Assembly: GCF_028287845.1 (NCBI RefSeq)
Contig: NZ_JAQBOW010000151.1
Span: forward strand, 1 to 50,562
Length of the DNA stretch: 50,562 nt
From: Mucilaginibacter sp.
GTDB lineage: Bacteria > Bacteroidota > Bacteroidia > Sphingobacteriales > Sphingobacteriaceae
Reading direction: 5' to 3'
Below are positions 15,340-24,410 of this stretch, one piece after another. Numbering within the stretch: position 1 is the first letter of the stretch; each line of letters begins with the position of its first letter. A model generated the notes under the pieces. It saw only the letters and a list, made by a program, of their open reading frames with translations, had not been told where the DNA came from and did not search any database. The position numbers and the translations under genes were made by a program.

Positions 15340-17475
15340 GTGATAATTCAACCTAAAGAAATTAAAAGCTTCTTTTTCAGTCAGTATTTTTCTGATGGCT
15401 TGCGTATGTCGTTAGGCATTTTACTGCCTTCCCTGGTATTGCTGCAGTTTAATAAATTCGATTTGGGTGTAGCCATGTCATTAGGCGCTGTTTGTATTTG
15501 TGTTATTGACAGCCCGGGCCCGGTATTACACAAGCGGAATGCTATGGCCATTGGTAATTTATGCTTGTTTGTTGTGGCAATTACAACAGGTTTTGCCCGG
15601 CTTAATGTTTTTACCCTGGGGCTGGAGGTTACTATATTCTCCTTCCTGTTCTCTATGTTTATTGTATACGGTAACCGCGCCGCATCTGTAGGTACGGCTT
15701 CTTTATTGATTATGATATTTATGATTGATAAAGCAATGAAGCCAGATGCTATATTGGGCTATAGCGCCACCATATTAGCTGGCGGTATTTGGTATATGGT
15801 GTTTAGCCTGGTATTTTTCGGCATTCGGCCCTACCGCGCGGCACAGCAGGCCCTGGGCGAAAACATAGCCGATATTGTTAAGTTTTTAAGAATAAAAGCC
15901 AACTTTTATCTGCCGGAAACTGATATTGACGAAAACTATCATAAGCTGGTATCGCAACAAATACAAGTGAGCCAGCACCAAGATGCGGTTAGAGAGCTTC
16001 TATTTAAAAGCAGGGTGATGGTGCGCGAATCAACCAATGCCAGCCGCATACTGGTACTTACTTTTGTTGATTTGGTAGATATGTTTGAGCAAATCATGGC
16101 TACCCACTATGATTATGCTTACATCCACGATAAATTTAAAGACACCGGCATTTTACCCGAGATAGCACATATAGTGCACCAAATGGCTGATGAGTTGGAG
16201 AAAATTGGCTATGCTGTTTTATCCAATACAAGATATAAACACCTGGTAGATTTCAACCCTAAATTAGAGCAGCTTAAATTAAAAATTGATGCTGTTAACA
16301 ATGGCCACGAAACCAGCAATCTGGTACTAAAAAAGATATTAATAAACCTTCGCGATCTGAACAAGGCGATAGAGAATATATTTAATTATTACAACTCCAG
16401 CTCATCTAAAATATTAATAGAGAAAAACAATGATGTGGAGTACTCTAAATTTGCACCCCATCAGGATTATGAACCCCATCTTTTCTTTGATAATTTCTCA
16501 TTAGATTCTGCAGCATTTAAGCACGCTTTAAGGGTATCGCTGGTTTGCATGGTTGGTTTTATTGCGGCAAGAATATTTTCATTGGGCCATCACAGCTATT
16601 GGGTGCTGCTTACCATTATTGTGATATTAAAACCGGGCTTTAGTCTTTCAAAACAGCGTAATTACCAGCGTTTAATTGGCACTATGGCAGGTGGGATAAT
16701 TGGGGTATTGATATTACTTTTTATACCTAACAGCGCTGTACAGTTTGTTTTCCTGTTTGTATTCATGATAGGCACTTATAGCTTTCTGCGACTAAACTAT
16801 ATAGTAAGCGTTATTTTCATGACCCCGTATGTACTGATATTGTTTAAGTTTTTAGGGATAGCGCACCTTGATATTGTACAGGAACGTGTGGTAGACACTA
16901 TAATAGGATCAACCATTGCATTTGCAGCCAGTTATTTGATCTTCCCTACATGGGAGTTTGAGCAGATAAAAACCAACCTGTCTGAAGTGATTTATACTAA
17001 CGTAAACTATTTAGTTAAAATAGCCAAAACTATTACCGGTACAACAGTTACCACTACAGAATATAAACTGGCCCGTAAAGAGGTTTATGTGAAATCTGCC
17101 AACTTATCTGCCGCGTTTGAGCGAATGACGTCTGAACCCAAAAGCAAACAGCGCAATATAAAAGAGATCCATAAATTTGTAGTGCTTAACCATATACTGT
17201 CCTCGTACATTGCAACTGTAGCATCAGAAATAACGATAAAAGGATTACATAAAACTACGCCAGATACCCTGAAATTAATTAAACGAAGTATTGCTGTATT
17301 AAATGAAAGCAATAAAAAACTTGGCGGAGAACGTATAGAGTTTACCGGCGAAAAAGCCGAACCGGCAGAAGAAATTATACCCACTGCAACAGACAACTTA
17401 TTAAAAGACCAGTTAGGTTTTATTAATAAAATAAGTATGGATATTGCTAAGGTTACGGATGATATATTGAGGTAA
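15340..17475 (+). CDS. FUSC-family inner-membrane protein (YccS/YhfK-like)
   Basis: A 711-residue membrane protein with the duplicated FUSC layout. A first hydrophobic cluster (about residues 20-165) is followed by a soluble helical region (about 170-385), a second cluster (about 390-520, with HHSYWVLLTIIVILKPGFS and the QRLIGTMAGG motif) and a C-terminal helical domain. These are the hallmarks of aromatic-acid exporter-like FUSC proteins. The start is GTG at 15340 (no in-frame ATG fits the conserved N-terminus better); a TTTG lies 5 bases before it. It is divergent from ppc. Substrate unknown. Confidence 0.9.
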   Translation: MIIQPKEIKSFFFSQYFSDGLRMSLGILLPSLVLLQFNKFDLGVAMSLGAVCICVIDSPGPVLHKRNAMAIGNLCLFVVAITTGFARLNVFTLGLEVTIFSFLFSMFIVYGNRAASVGTASLLIMIFMIDKAMKPDAILGYSATILAGGIWYMVFSLVFFGIRPYRAAQQALGENIADIVKFLRIKANFYLPETDIDENYHKLVSQQIQVSQHQDAVRELLFKSRVMVRESTNASRILVLTFVDLVDMFEQIMATHYDYAYIHDKFKDTGILPEIAHIVHQMADELEKIGYAVLSNTRYKHLVDFNPKLEQLKLKIDAVNNGHETSNLVLKKILINLRDLNKAIENIFNYYNSSSSKILIEKNNDVEYSKFAPHQDYEPHLFFDNFSLDSAAFKHALRVSLVCMVGFIAARIFSLGHHSYWVLLTIIVILKPGFSLSKQRNYQRLIGTMAGGIIGVLILLFIPNSAVQFVFLFVFMIGTYSFLRLNYIVSVIFMTPYVLILFKFLGIAHLDIVQERVVDTIIGSTIAFAASYLIFPTWEFEQIKTNLSEVIYTNVNYLVKIAKTITGTTVTTTEYKLARKEVYVKSANLSAAFERMTSEPKSKQRNIKEIHKFVVLNHILSSYIATVASEITIKGLHKTTPDTLKLIKRSIAVLNESNKKLGGERIEFTGEKAEPAEEIIPTATDNLLKDQLGFINKISMDIAKVTDDILR

Positions 17476-17486
17476 GATTCTTTTTA

Positions 17487-18158
17487 TTATAACATTGTTT
17501 GAACCGCCGTCCATATTTCATCATTTATGTTCCTCATGCCTTTATCAGACGGGTGGCTTTGTATTGACGGATCAGGAAATAACCCGAAAGAAAAATTTGA
17601 AAGATCATTTTGCAAGGAGACCAGTGAGATAAAAGTAGAATATTTGCTCATTACTTTATTTGCCATATCTCTTTCGGGCCATACGGACCCTACTGCCAGT
17701 ATTTTAACTTTTGGATTAGCCGCTGTGAAATAATTTATCAGGGCAACGTATTTTTCCTCAAACAACACCGAATCAGCATTTCTTGTAACATTCTCGCCAA
17801 TCCTCAGAATAATTATATCAGGTTTAGCATCCCTGTACGACTTAAGATTCAGGTCAAAATCGTATGTATCAAAGTTGGTTTCAAACTGGGCTATGTTTTT
17901 TGCAATCAATTTATTGGCATTGTTCATTGATTTAAAACGGACTGTAAGCAAATGAACGTAATCACTATCGGCAACACTTGCCGCCATACCCCAACTTCCA
18001 TTCCAACCTATTGATGGATTGGCTGGAGCATAAGTAATACTATTGCCTAATACTAACACATTATGTAATGGCAGTACAACTACAGGGGCTGACTGAACAG
18101 ATTTTTTACATGCTGTAAATGCGGCAATTATTAAAATAAATATAAATAGGTTTTTCAT
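17487..18158 (-). CDS. SGNH/GDSL-type hydrolase, lipoprotein
   Basis: A 223-residue protein with a hydrophobic N-terminus and a lipobox FTAC (Cys 17). The SGNH blocks are present: LVLGNSITY (nucleophile Ser, block I), the Gly region around IGWNGSWGMAA, LRIGENV (block III, Asn) and HPSDKGM (Asp-His of block V). It is therefore an envelope esterase or lipase-like hydrolase, perhaps acting on acylated polysaccharide. Block I reads GNS instead of GDS, a common variant. Its stop lies 11 bp from the end of the convergent FUSC gene; it follows the PIN-PhoH gene by 11 bp on the same strand. Confidence 0.88.
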   Translation of the reverse strand: MKNLFIFILIIAAFTACKKSVQSAPVVVLPLHNVLVLGNSITYAPANPSIGWNGSWGMAASVADSDYVHLLTVRFKSMNNANKLIAKNIAQFETNFDTYDFDLNLKSYRDAKPDIIILRIGENVTRNADSVLFEEKYVALINYFTAANPKVKILAVGSVWPERDMANKVMSKYSTFISLVSLQNDLSNFSFGLFPDPSIQSHPSDKGMRNINDEIWTAVQTML

Positions 18159-18169
18159 TTTTATTATAA

Positions 18170-19519
18170 TTACAGCAACTCCGTAGCCAAATTAGCCAAC
18201 TCGCTCCGCTCCCCTTTTTGCAGGGTAATGTGCGCGTATAGCGGATGGCCCTTTGCTCTATCAATTAAATAAGAGAGACCGTTGCTTTCTGCGTCAAGAT
18301 AAGGGGTATCTATCTGGTAAATATCACCTGTAAATATAAACTTGCTGTTTTCGCCTGCGCGGGATATGATAGTTTTTACTTCGTGCGGAGTAAGGTTTTG
18401 CGCCTCATCCACAATAAAAAATATTTTGCTTAGTGTACGGCCTCGTATAAAGGCCAGTGGCGCTATAGATATTTTATCATTTTCAACCAATTCGTCAATT
18501 TTAGCCTGCATTTTTTCATCATCAGCAAACTGATCCTTAATAAATTTAAGGTTATCCCAAATAGGCGCCATGTAGGGGTCTATTTTTGATTTTATATCGC
18601 CCGGTAAAAAGCCAATATCCTTATTGCTTAATGGCACAATTGGGCGGGTAACGTATATCTGACGGTAATATTTGCGCTGCTCTAACGCGCCGGCTAATGC
18701 CAATAAGGTTTTACCGGTACCGGCATTACCCTGTATGGTAACCAATTTAATATCCGGGTTCAACAAGGCGTGTATAGCAAAAGCCTGTTCCTGGTTTTTA
18801 GGGAAGATATTAAATATAGGCTGCTGGGTAACCTTTTCCAGTTTTTGACTTTGGCTATTATAAAAACCCGAGGCAATAGATTTCTTTCCTTCCAATATAT
18901 AAAAATGATTACTGGTATTCGCTTTTAGATCAAAATCTTCGGCAGGTAAATAATCTTGCTTATTTAATTGGGTTATTTGTTTATCTGTTACGTTTAAAAT
19001 AGTTTTACCACTATATAGCTCGTCCAGGTTTTTAACCTTGCCGGTTTCGTAATCTTCCGCATGTAAATTAAGTGCCTTGGCTTTTAGACGCAGGCAAATA
19101 TCTTTTGATACCAATACTACCTTTTTATCAGGATATTCTTCCTGCAAACCAAGCGCCGCGTTTAATATACGATGGTCTACTTTATCAGATCCAAAAACAA
19201 TTTCGGCATTAATATTCGTAGTTTTTATATCAATTACTACTTTAAAATTACCCTTGTTAGCGCCGTTTAAAGGATGCCATTTGTTAATGAGTTTTTTACG
19301 GGAAATTTCATCTATCAGCCTGATAAAGCTGCGGGCCTCAAAGTTGCGGGTATCATTACCGCTTTTCATATTATCCAGTTCTTCCAATACTTGTATAGGT
19401 ATAGCCACGTTATGTTCCTGGAAATTTTCAAAAGCGTTATGATCGTACAAGATTACAGATGTATCTAAAACAAATATCTTTTTGCTCCCGTTCGGTCTGC
19501 TTTTATCGTCCTTATGCAT
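18170..19519 (-). CDS. PIN-domain/PhoH-family ATPase
   Basis: A 449-residue fusion of an N-terminal PIN nuclease domain (FVLDTSVILYDHNAF, Asp 19, with further acidic residues to about residue 150) and a C-terminal PhoH-like RecA-fold ATPase. Walker A is GNAGTGKT (264-271) and Walker B FFIVDEAQN (367-375), followed by FTGD, as in PhoH2 and YlaK. PhoH2 proteins are described as ATP-dependent RNA helicase/RNases; that role is inferred here by family. It is the standard length. Upstream lies the structured RNA copy A, transcribed toward this gene with a terminator in between. Confidence 0.93.
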   Translation of the reverse strand: MHKDDKSRPNGSKKIFVLDTSVILYDHNAFENFQEHNVAIPIQVLEELDNMKSGNDTRNFEARSFIRLIDEISRKKLINKWHPLNGANKGNFKVVIDIKTTNINAEIVFGSDKVDHRILNAALGLQEEYPDKKVVLVSKDICLRLKAKALNLHAEDYETGKVKNLDELYSGKTILNVTDKQITQLNKQDYLPAEDFDLKANTSNHFYILEGKKSIASGFYNSQSQKLEKVTQQPIFNIFPKNQEQAFAIHALLNPDIKLVTIQGNAGTGKTLLALAGALEQRKYYRQIYVTRPIVPLSNKDIGFLPGDIKSKIDPYMAPIWDNLKFIKDQFADDEKMQAKIDELVENDKISIAPLAFIRGRTLSKIFFIVDEAQNLTPHEVKTIISRAGENSKFIFTGDIYQIDTPYLDAESNGLSYLIDRAKGHPLYAHITLQKGERSELANLATELL

Positions 19520-19602
19520 AAGACGCTAAATTAACTATTATAGATTAAAGATTTAAGATTAGCGGCGGGATAATTAGCGGTATGTTAATTGGCGGGTATA
19601 AA

Positions 19603-19930
19603 AACAAAAACGGGAGCCTCCTCTTGCGATTTGAACTCCCGTTTTTTACTTTATGACTAACCGTGGTTGTTCATAAAGTATCAAAATCTTCTTGTAAGAT
19701 GACCGACCCGCTCTCGCCTTCCCCCTTGCAGGTTCCGGTTATATCAAAGTCATTATTTCCGCTGTTACTCTCCGTAAAAATTAACAGCTTCTACTAATAC
19801 CCTATTTTAATTAACACTACGCTTCCGTCGCTCGCGCGGTTTCTGTTTGGTGTAACTCAGGCTTTCCTATGATCTTTAGCGTTTCCGAAGATTTGCCCGA
19901 TTCACTTTCTGTTATTCCTGATAATAAGGC
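19603..19930 (-). ncRNA. Candidate structured ncRNA, copy A
   Basis: About 325 nt, repeated as copy B at 22566-22886 with a matching promoter. On the minus strand the 3' end is an intrinsic terminator: CGGGAG and CTCCCG arms (19611-19616, 19636-19641) followed by a T-rich run. Just before it is a 32-nt hairpin (19648-19679), and further 5' a 7-bp stem (arms 19761-19767 and 19782-19788) enclosing a 14-nt loop identical in both copies. Small indels between copies break every reading frame, while stems keep pairing through paired changes. The 5' end is estimated from the promoter. I do not recognise the family; RNase P RNA and tmRNA signatures are absent. Confidence 0.7.
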
Positions 19931-19933
19931 TGT

Positions 19934-19961
19934 CAAAGTACGTCGTTCTTGATGATTTCAA
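19934..19961 (-). promoter_or_regulatory. Promoter of ncRNA copy A
   Basis: The minus strand reads TTG (19959-19961), 18 bp, then TACTTTG (19934-19940), close to the Bacteroidota TTG/TAnnTTTG promoter. The same elements with the same 18-bp spacing precede copy B. Confidence 0.65.
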
Positions 19962-20102
19962 TATCCGAACATGTGCCCGATCTGCAAAATATTTTTTATA
20001 TTTTTTATTAACGGGTTATTCACAATAAAAACAGGGTTTTAAACATTGCAAATGTCATGCTTAAAGTCATGCTAAGCTTCGTTGAAATAGGAGGTCTTAT
20101 AC

Positions 20103-20234
20103 CTACCATTCGGGGGGCCTCATGTCAGCACTCAGCTTTTTAGCGCTTAGGTTATTCACAAGTCCTTTTTCCACATTCATTAAGCTATTACTAAATTCAG
20201 GGTCACCAATAAGCGCGTAAAAATTCCTTATCAT
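20103..20234 (-). CDS. Possible small protein (43 aa), upstream of ncRNA copy A
   Basis: An ATG at 20232-20234 opens 43 codons: MIRNFYALIGDPEFSNSLMN, then a Lys/Leu-rich helix-like stretch ending MRPPEW. The composition is reasonable for a real peptide, but no homologue is known to me, no promoter was found, and it sits in a long intergenic region (19520-20359) otherwise occupied by the ncRNA. The 3' remainder up to the kinase shows nothing else. Treated as tentative. Confidence 0.25.
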   Translation of the reverse strand: MIRNFYALIGDPEFSNSLMNVEKGLVNNLSAKKLSADMRPPEW

Positions 20235-20359
20235 GAAATATTATAGTGTATTTTCAATTAAAATAAATGTTTAACATTCGAAAAGGATGCTCCGATGGAG
20301 CCGACCTGAGATTGTTTTTTTATAAACTGGCAGTGGCGGCCCCCTTTACGTTAAGGGAT

Positions 20360-22369
20360 TTAAGAAGATAGCGGAAGCGTAAACCAAAAGGTGCTTCCTT
20401 TACCTAACTTGCTATCCACGCCGATCTCACCATCATGGCGGTGAATGATCTCTGCGCTGATATAAAGACCCAGACCCAGACCGGAATATTGTGCACCGGT
20501 ATATTCTGCCCGGTAATATTTATTGAACAGATGCGGAATCTTATCCGGTGAGATCCCGGGTCCGTTATCTTTAACCGAAACTTTAACATACCGACCCATC
20601 TTTTTAACCATTAGATAGATATTTTTAGATTCGGGGGCATATTTGACGGCATTATTCACGAAATTGACCACCACCTGATCGATCCGGTGTTCATCGGCAA
20701 AGACTGTTAATTCCAGGTCACCTTGGAAGATTAGTTCATGTTTAGCTGCTGCCCGCACGTGGTTACAGCAGCTTTTCAGCATTTCTGAAACCTTAAATGT
20801 TTTTTTAACCATATTCAGTTGGTTTTGATTGAGCTTACTGGCATCAAGCAGTTCTTCGATCAAGCTTCCGATCTTTTCAACACTTCTGTTCGCCTGAGCG
20901 ATCAACTTGGGCAGCATTACCGGCGAAGGCTGTTCCTTCATCCGGTCGAGCAATTGCAATGACGACTTCAAACTGGTTACCGGAGTTTTTAACTCATGAC
21001 TTGCTATGCAAATGAAATCATCTTTCTGGGCAGCCAACATTTTAAGATCGTGAATATCAGTAGCTGTGCCAATCCAGCTTTGCAAAGCTCCTTGTTCATT
21101 TTTAATAGGCAGAATCCGCACCAGGTGCCATCTGTATTCTCCGTCAGCACGTCTCTCCCTGATCTCGTATTCACCACCGGTTGTACCTTTTAAAATACAC
21201 TGGAAAGAATCCAGACAATAGTCCAGGTCATCAGGATAGATGATCGACCCCCATTCCCTGCCATTAAATTGCTTTTCATCAAGGCCTGTATAATTGTACC
21301 ATTGCTGGTTATAAAAGTCTACTTCGCCGTCAAGTTTGTTTGTCCAGGCGATATTGGGAATAGCATTCAACTGCATGCGGAACAAATTGGCACTTGCTTC
21401 GATTTTTCTCCTCGCCAATACGGTATCGGTCATTTCGATAGCAAAAACAAATATGCCATCTACCTTGCCTCCCGGACCGGGGCGTGGCTGATAAATAAAA
21501 TTAAAATATCTTTCCTCTATAATCCCATCAGCTTTTCTGGCCATTGGTACGTACAATTCACGGCCTTCGTAGAGTTCACCTGTCCGGTAAACATTTTCAA
21601 TAATGCCCATTAGCGGCTGGCCTACAAGTTCGGGAATAGCTTCAGTAAGGGGCTTACCTAGGAGATCTCTTCCCGGAAAAAATTGCTGATATAAAGGATT
21701 CACCAGTTCATATCGATAGTCAGGCCCGGTTAGGATACATATCGCTGCCGGCGCCTGCATAAAGAACTGAGCAAATCTGTCTCGTTGGCTGGCGGTTTCT
21801 GCCTGCACAACCTCCAATTCAAGTTTTGCTCTCTTGTTGTCTATAAAGGCTCTTACTTTATCAGTAGTTTCAATGACATTGGTGACAATCCCTCTGATAT
21901 TGCCTGTTTCATCTTTAACGGGGCTACAGGTGAAATTGAAATAACATTCTTCGGAATATCCATTGCGGTTAAGGATGAATTTAAAGTCTTTGAACCTGAC
22001 CGCTTGGCCTTCCATAACGCCGTGAAATATCGGGCCGATCGTGTCCCAAATTTCCGAAAAGGATTCCCATATCGGTATGCCCATCGCCTGTGGGTGTTTA
22101 TTGGAACCCAAAATGGGGCGGTAACCATCATTATAGAACTGGATAAATTCAGCGCCCCAGGTTATATGCATCGGGAAAGGAGAACTTAATAAAACACCAA
22201 GGGCTATCTTTAACGCGGGTTCCCACGATTCAGGTGTTCCCAGCGGGGTTTTTGACCAATCGGTTTCACGGATGATTTCACCGCACTCTCCCCCACCCTG
22301 TAAAAAAGGTAAGTCTATCGGTTGTGGACTCGCTTGTGGCATAACGTTGAGAGTGTTAAGTTCGATCAT
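20360..22369 (-). CDS. PAS-domain sensor histidine kinase
   Basis: A 669-residue kinase without membrane helices, thus probably cytosolic. Three PAS-type domains occupy about 45-170, 195-315 and 325-445; the last has the PAS_3/PAC pattern WTNKLDGEVDFYNQQWYNYTG and WIGTATDIHDLK. The HisKA dimerisation segment has the phospho-acceptor H458 in ASHELKTP. The HATPase_c domain has its N box NNAVKYA (572-578), G1 DNGPGIS (601-607) and G2 GLGLGLYIS (630-638). It lacks a receiver domain, and no response regulator is adjacent, so its partner lies elsewhere. It sits alone between two direct copies of a structured RNA, as if inserted between them or duplicated around. Confidence 0.93.
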   Translation of the reverse strand: MIELNTLNVMPQASPQPIDLPFLQGGGECGEIIRETDWSKTPLGTPESWEPALKIALGVLLSSPFPMHITWGAEFIQFYNDGYRPILGSNKHPQAMGIPIWESFSEIWDTIGPIFHGVMEGQAVRFKDFKFILNRNGYSEECYFNFTCSPVKDETGNIRGIVTNVIETTDKVRAFIDNKRAKLELEVVQAETASQRDRFAQFFMQAPAAICILTGPDYRYELVNPLYQQFFPGRDLLGKPLTEAIPELVGQPLMGIIENVYRTGELYEGRELYVPMARKADGIIEERYFNFIYQPRPGPGGKVDGIFVFAIEMTDTVLARRKIEASANLFRMQLNAIPNIAWTNKLDGEVDFYNQQWYNYTGLDEKQFNGREWGSIIYPDDLDYCLDSFQCILKGTTGGEYEIRERRADGEYRWHLVRILPIKNEQGALQSWIGTATDIHDLKMLAAQKDDFICIASHELKTPVTSLKSSLQLLDRMKEQPSPVMLPKLIAQANRSVEKIGSLIEELLDASKLNQNQLNMVKKTFKVSEMLKSCCNHVRAAAKHELIFQGDLELTVFADEHRIDQVVVNFVNNAVKYAPESKNIYLMVKKMGRYVKVSVKDNGPGISPDKIPHLFNKYYRAEYTGAQYSGLGLGLYISAEIIHRHDGEIGVDSKLGKGSTFWFTLPLSS

Positions 22370-22565
22370 TAAAAAACACTTTGCACAAATTGCCGTTAAT
22401 GACTGAACTGCTTCCAGTACCTTTGGGTTAGTTCCTAATAAACAAAAATTTATCGTCTTTGTTTGTTTGTCGTCCTAACCATTTAAGCTCAAATTTTGAT
22501 TTTTTATCTGAAGATATTTTTGGTATACCATTCCATTGTTTGCTGATTTGCAAAAATCATATAAA

Positions 22566-22886
22566 CGAAAAACGGGAGCCGCATCTTTCGATTTGAATCT
22601 CCCGTTTTCCACTCTATGTCGAACCATAGTCCGACGTAAAGTATCAAGTTTTGTGTAAAATAACCGACCAGCTCTCTCCTTCTTCCTTGCAGATTCAGGT
22701 TACTTCAAGTCATTATGTCCGCTGCTTCTCTCCGTAAAAATTAGCAATTTCTCATAATGCCCTATTTTAATTATCACCGTGTTTCTGTTGCTTACGCTGT
22801 TTCTGTTTGGTGTAACTCAGGCTTTCCCTTGATCTTTAGCTCTTCCGAAGATTTGCCCGATTCAATTTTTGTTATTCCTGTAAGGC
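22566..22886 (-). ncRNA. Candidate structured ncRNA, copy B
   Basis: A direct repeat of 19603-19930 with the same order of elements on the minus strand: promoter, hairpins, conserved 14-nt loop (22728-22741), 32-nt hairpin (22611-22642), and terminator with CGGGAG/CTCCCG arms (22573-22578, 22599-22604) and T-run. Differences from copy A are concentrated in stems and often compensate each other. The transcript would end about 200 bp before the histidine kinase start, so it could also act as a leader if termination is regulated. Confidence 0.7.
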
Positions 22887-22889
22887 TGT

Positions 22890-22917
22890 CAAAGTACGTC
22901 GTTCTTGATGTATTCAA
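22890..22917 (-). promoter_or_regulatory. Promoter of ncRNA copy B
   Basis: TTG (22915-22917), 18-bp spacer, TACTTTG (22890-22896) on the minus strand, identical in arrangement to copy A. Confidence 0.65.
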
Positions 22918-23275
22918 TATCGGTACATGTATACCATTTTACAAGTATTTTTATTGATTTTTATTAACTTGTTATTAACACAAAAACAGGAATTATTAAC
23001 ATATATAAATAATATATACTACTCATTTGTACTCATTTTGCTTAGGTTATTAACATTTTGTTTATTCACATTTAGCCGTCAACTTTGCAAGTTGCATGTC
23101 ATAAAAAAGCTAAAAATTCTACCTGTTCGGGATTTTTATCTGTTAAATGATTGCTGTGTCATTAATAAAAATTGAAAGGCTGGCTCATAGACAAACAATA
23201 TGTTACCTCACTTATACGTAAAAAATAACTAAACAGGGAGCAACGAATTGCGCCTTTACAACGTATATTTATATA
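22918..23275. other. AT-rich intergenic region without a supported gene
   Basis: Very AT-rich sequence upstream of ncRNA copy B and of the AurF-like gene. An 82-codon frame here is low-complexity and hydrophobic, and was not accepted. A block with CTTAGGTTATTnACA-like sequence resembles 20145-20160 upstream of copy A, so the duplicated unit may extend this far. Confidence 0.4.
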
Positions 23276-24154
23276 ATGGATGTACAAGAAGTTGAGCGTT
23301 TAATAAAAATTAGCCGGGAGCATCCCCTTATGCCGGAGACTTATATCCCCTGGCAGCTTGAGCCCGAACAGGATGATATTTTTCTACCCGAAACACTAAC
23401 ATCATTACAAGGTATTGAAATATACGACACCCTAAGTCCCGCTCAAAAACTGGAACTTGGCCGCCATGAGCTGATACAAGTAATTGCATCATATGCGTGG
23501 GGCGAATGCTTGTTCTGCGTATTCATGACCCGCCACCTTATTACTTTGTCTGCCGATAATGTGGAGCATCAATTTTTATTGAGAGAGTTAATAGAAGAAT
23601 TTCGTCATCAGGAAATGTTTGCACAGGTTATTGCCAAATTGGGTGGAAAGCCTGTTAAACAATCGGGGCCACATAAGTTTTTCGGTGAGTTGAGTAACAA
23701 ATACCTGCCTGCCGATTACCTGTTTATGGGCAGTGTTTCTATTGAGCTGGTTACAGACGTTTATGGCAACCATGCCCGTAAAACTCCAAACATTTACCCG
23801 GTATTAAAAAAAATGTTTGATCTGCATAATATTGAAGAAGGCAGGCATATCCTATTTACTAAAAGCCTGTTAAAAACTTACGCCGCCAAAGCGGGCTATA
23901 TTAAACGGACATTATATAGTTATGTGATTCTGTTCAACATCCTGTTTGTGCGTACCATGTATGTTAAAAAAGAAATATATGAGCGCATCGGTTTAGAAAA
24001 CCCGGATCAGGCCTACAAACTTGCATCAAAAAACTTCAAACAAAAATTCGCTGATAATTGCCTTAAAGATGTTATTAAGTTTGTTGATGAATGGAATGGA
24101 TTTAATTTGCTAACGCGATTCGCGTGGCGATGGGTTTTGGGGGCGAAGGTGTAA
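23276..24154 (+). CDS. AurF-like non-heme diiron oxygenase
   Basis: A 292-residue all-helical protein with the carboxylate-His pattern of the p-aminobenzoate N-oxygenase AurF family. E77 is in YAWGE, E108 and H111 in ELIEEFRHQEM, E157 in SIELVTD, and E188 and H191 in NIEEGRHI. Two ExxH-type helices plus extra Glu ligands are what a diiron site needs. AurF-type enzymes oxidise amines or other small molecules with O2. No biosynthetic neighbours are present, so the substrate cannot be suggested. Its start is preceded by AT-rich DNA without a recognisable -7 box. Confidence 0.82.
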   Translation: MDVQEVERLIKISREHPLMPETYIPWQLEPEQDDIFLPETLTSLQGIEIYDTLSPAQKLELGRHELIQVIASYAWGECLFCVFMTRHLITLSADNVEHQFLLRELIEEFRHQEMFAQVIAKLGGKPVKQSGPHKFFGELSNKYLPADYLFMGSVSIELVTDVYGNHARKTPNIYPVLKKMFDLHNIEEGRHILFTKSLLKTYAAKAGYIKRTLYSYVILFNILFVRTMYVKKEIYERIGLENPDQAYKLASKNFKQKFADNCLKDVIKFVDEWNGFNLLTRFAWRWVLGAKV

Positions 24155-24344
24155 AACAAAGCTAAAATCGATTTAAAAGAACCCAAACGCTACAGAACGA
24201 GTAATTATTTATAAGGAATAATAGAAATTTCTTAATCTCGAAACTGCAAATCATACCTCATTACTGGCGATTTAACATCGAACATCCTCTGGTTCTAAAG
24301 AAATATTTTAATCGTTCTTGGTACGATAAACCAGCAAAAAAAAC

Positions 24345-24373
24345 CTATACAATTGCTATTTGCGCATGTATAG
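24345..24373. terminator. Possible hairpin between convergent AurF-like gene and bioB
   Basis: CTATACA (24345-24351) and TGTATAG (24367-24373) form a 7-bp stem in the convergent gap, with A-rich sequence on the left and a T-rich tract on the right. This could terminate from either side. Weak evidence. Confidence 0.35.
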
Positions 24374-24410
24374 ATTTCTCTTTGTTCGATAATAAGCAGA
24401 TAGGCAAAAA

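Noticed and set aside
19603..22886. The duplicated region as RNase P RNA, tmRNA or a broken protein gene
   Set aside because: The GAGGAAAGTCC core of RNase P RNA and the tRNA-like ends of tmRNA are absent. Indels that are not multiples of three and stops in all frames exclude a protein, while stems are preserved.
20016..23070. TTATTCACA motifs (20016, 20152, 23062) as DnaA boxes of an origin
   Set aside because: Only three spaced matches to a loose consensus in AT-rich DNA, with no dnaA, dnaN or gidA nearby. A GC-skew plot of the genome would be needed to revive the idea.
22927..23175. 82-codon plus-strand frame
   Set aside because: Low-complexity Leu/Ile/Phe-rich translation of AT-rich intergenic DNA, no promoter and no recognisable pattern.
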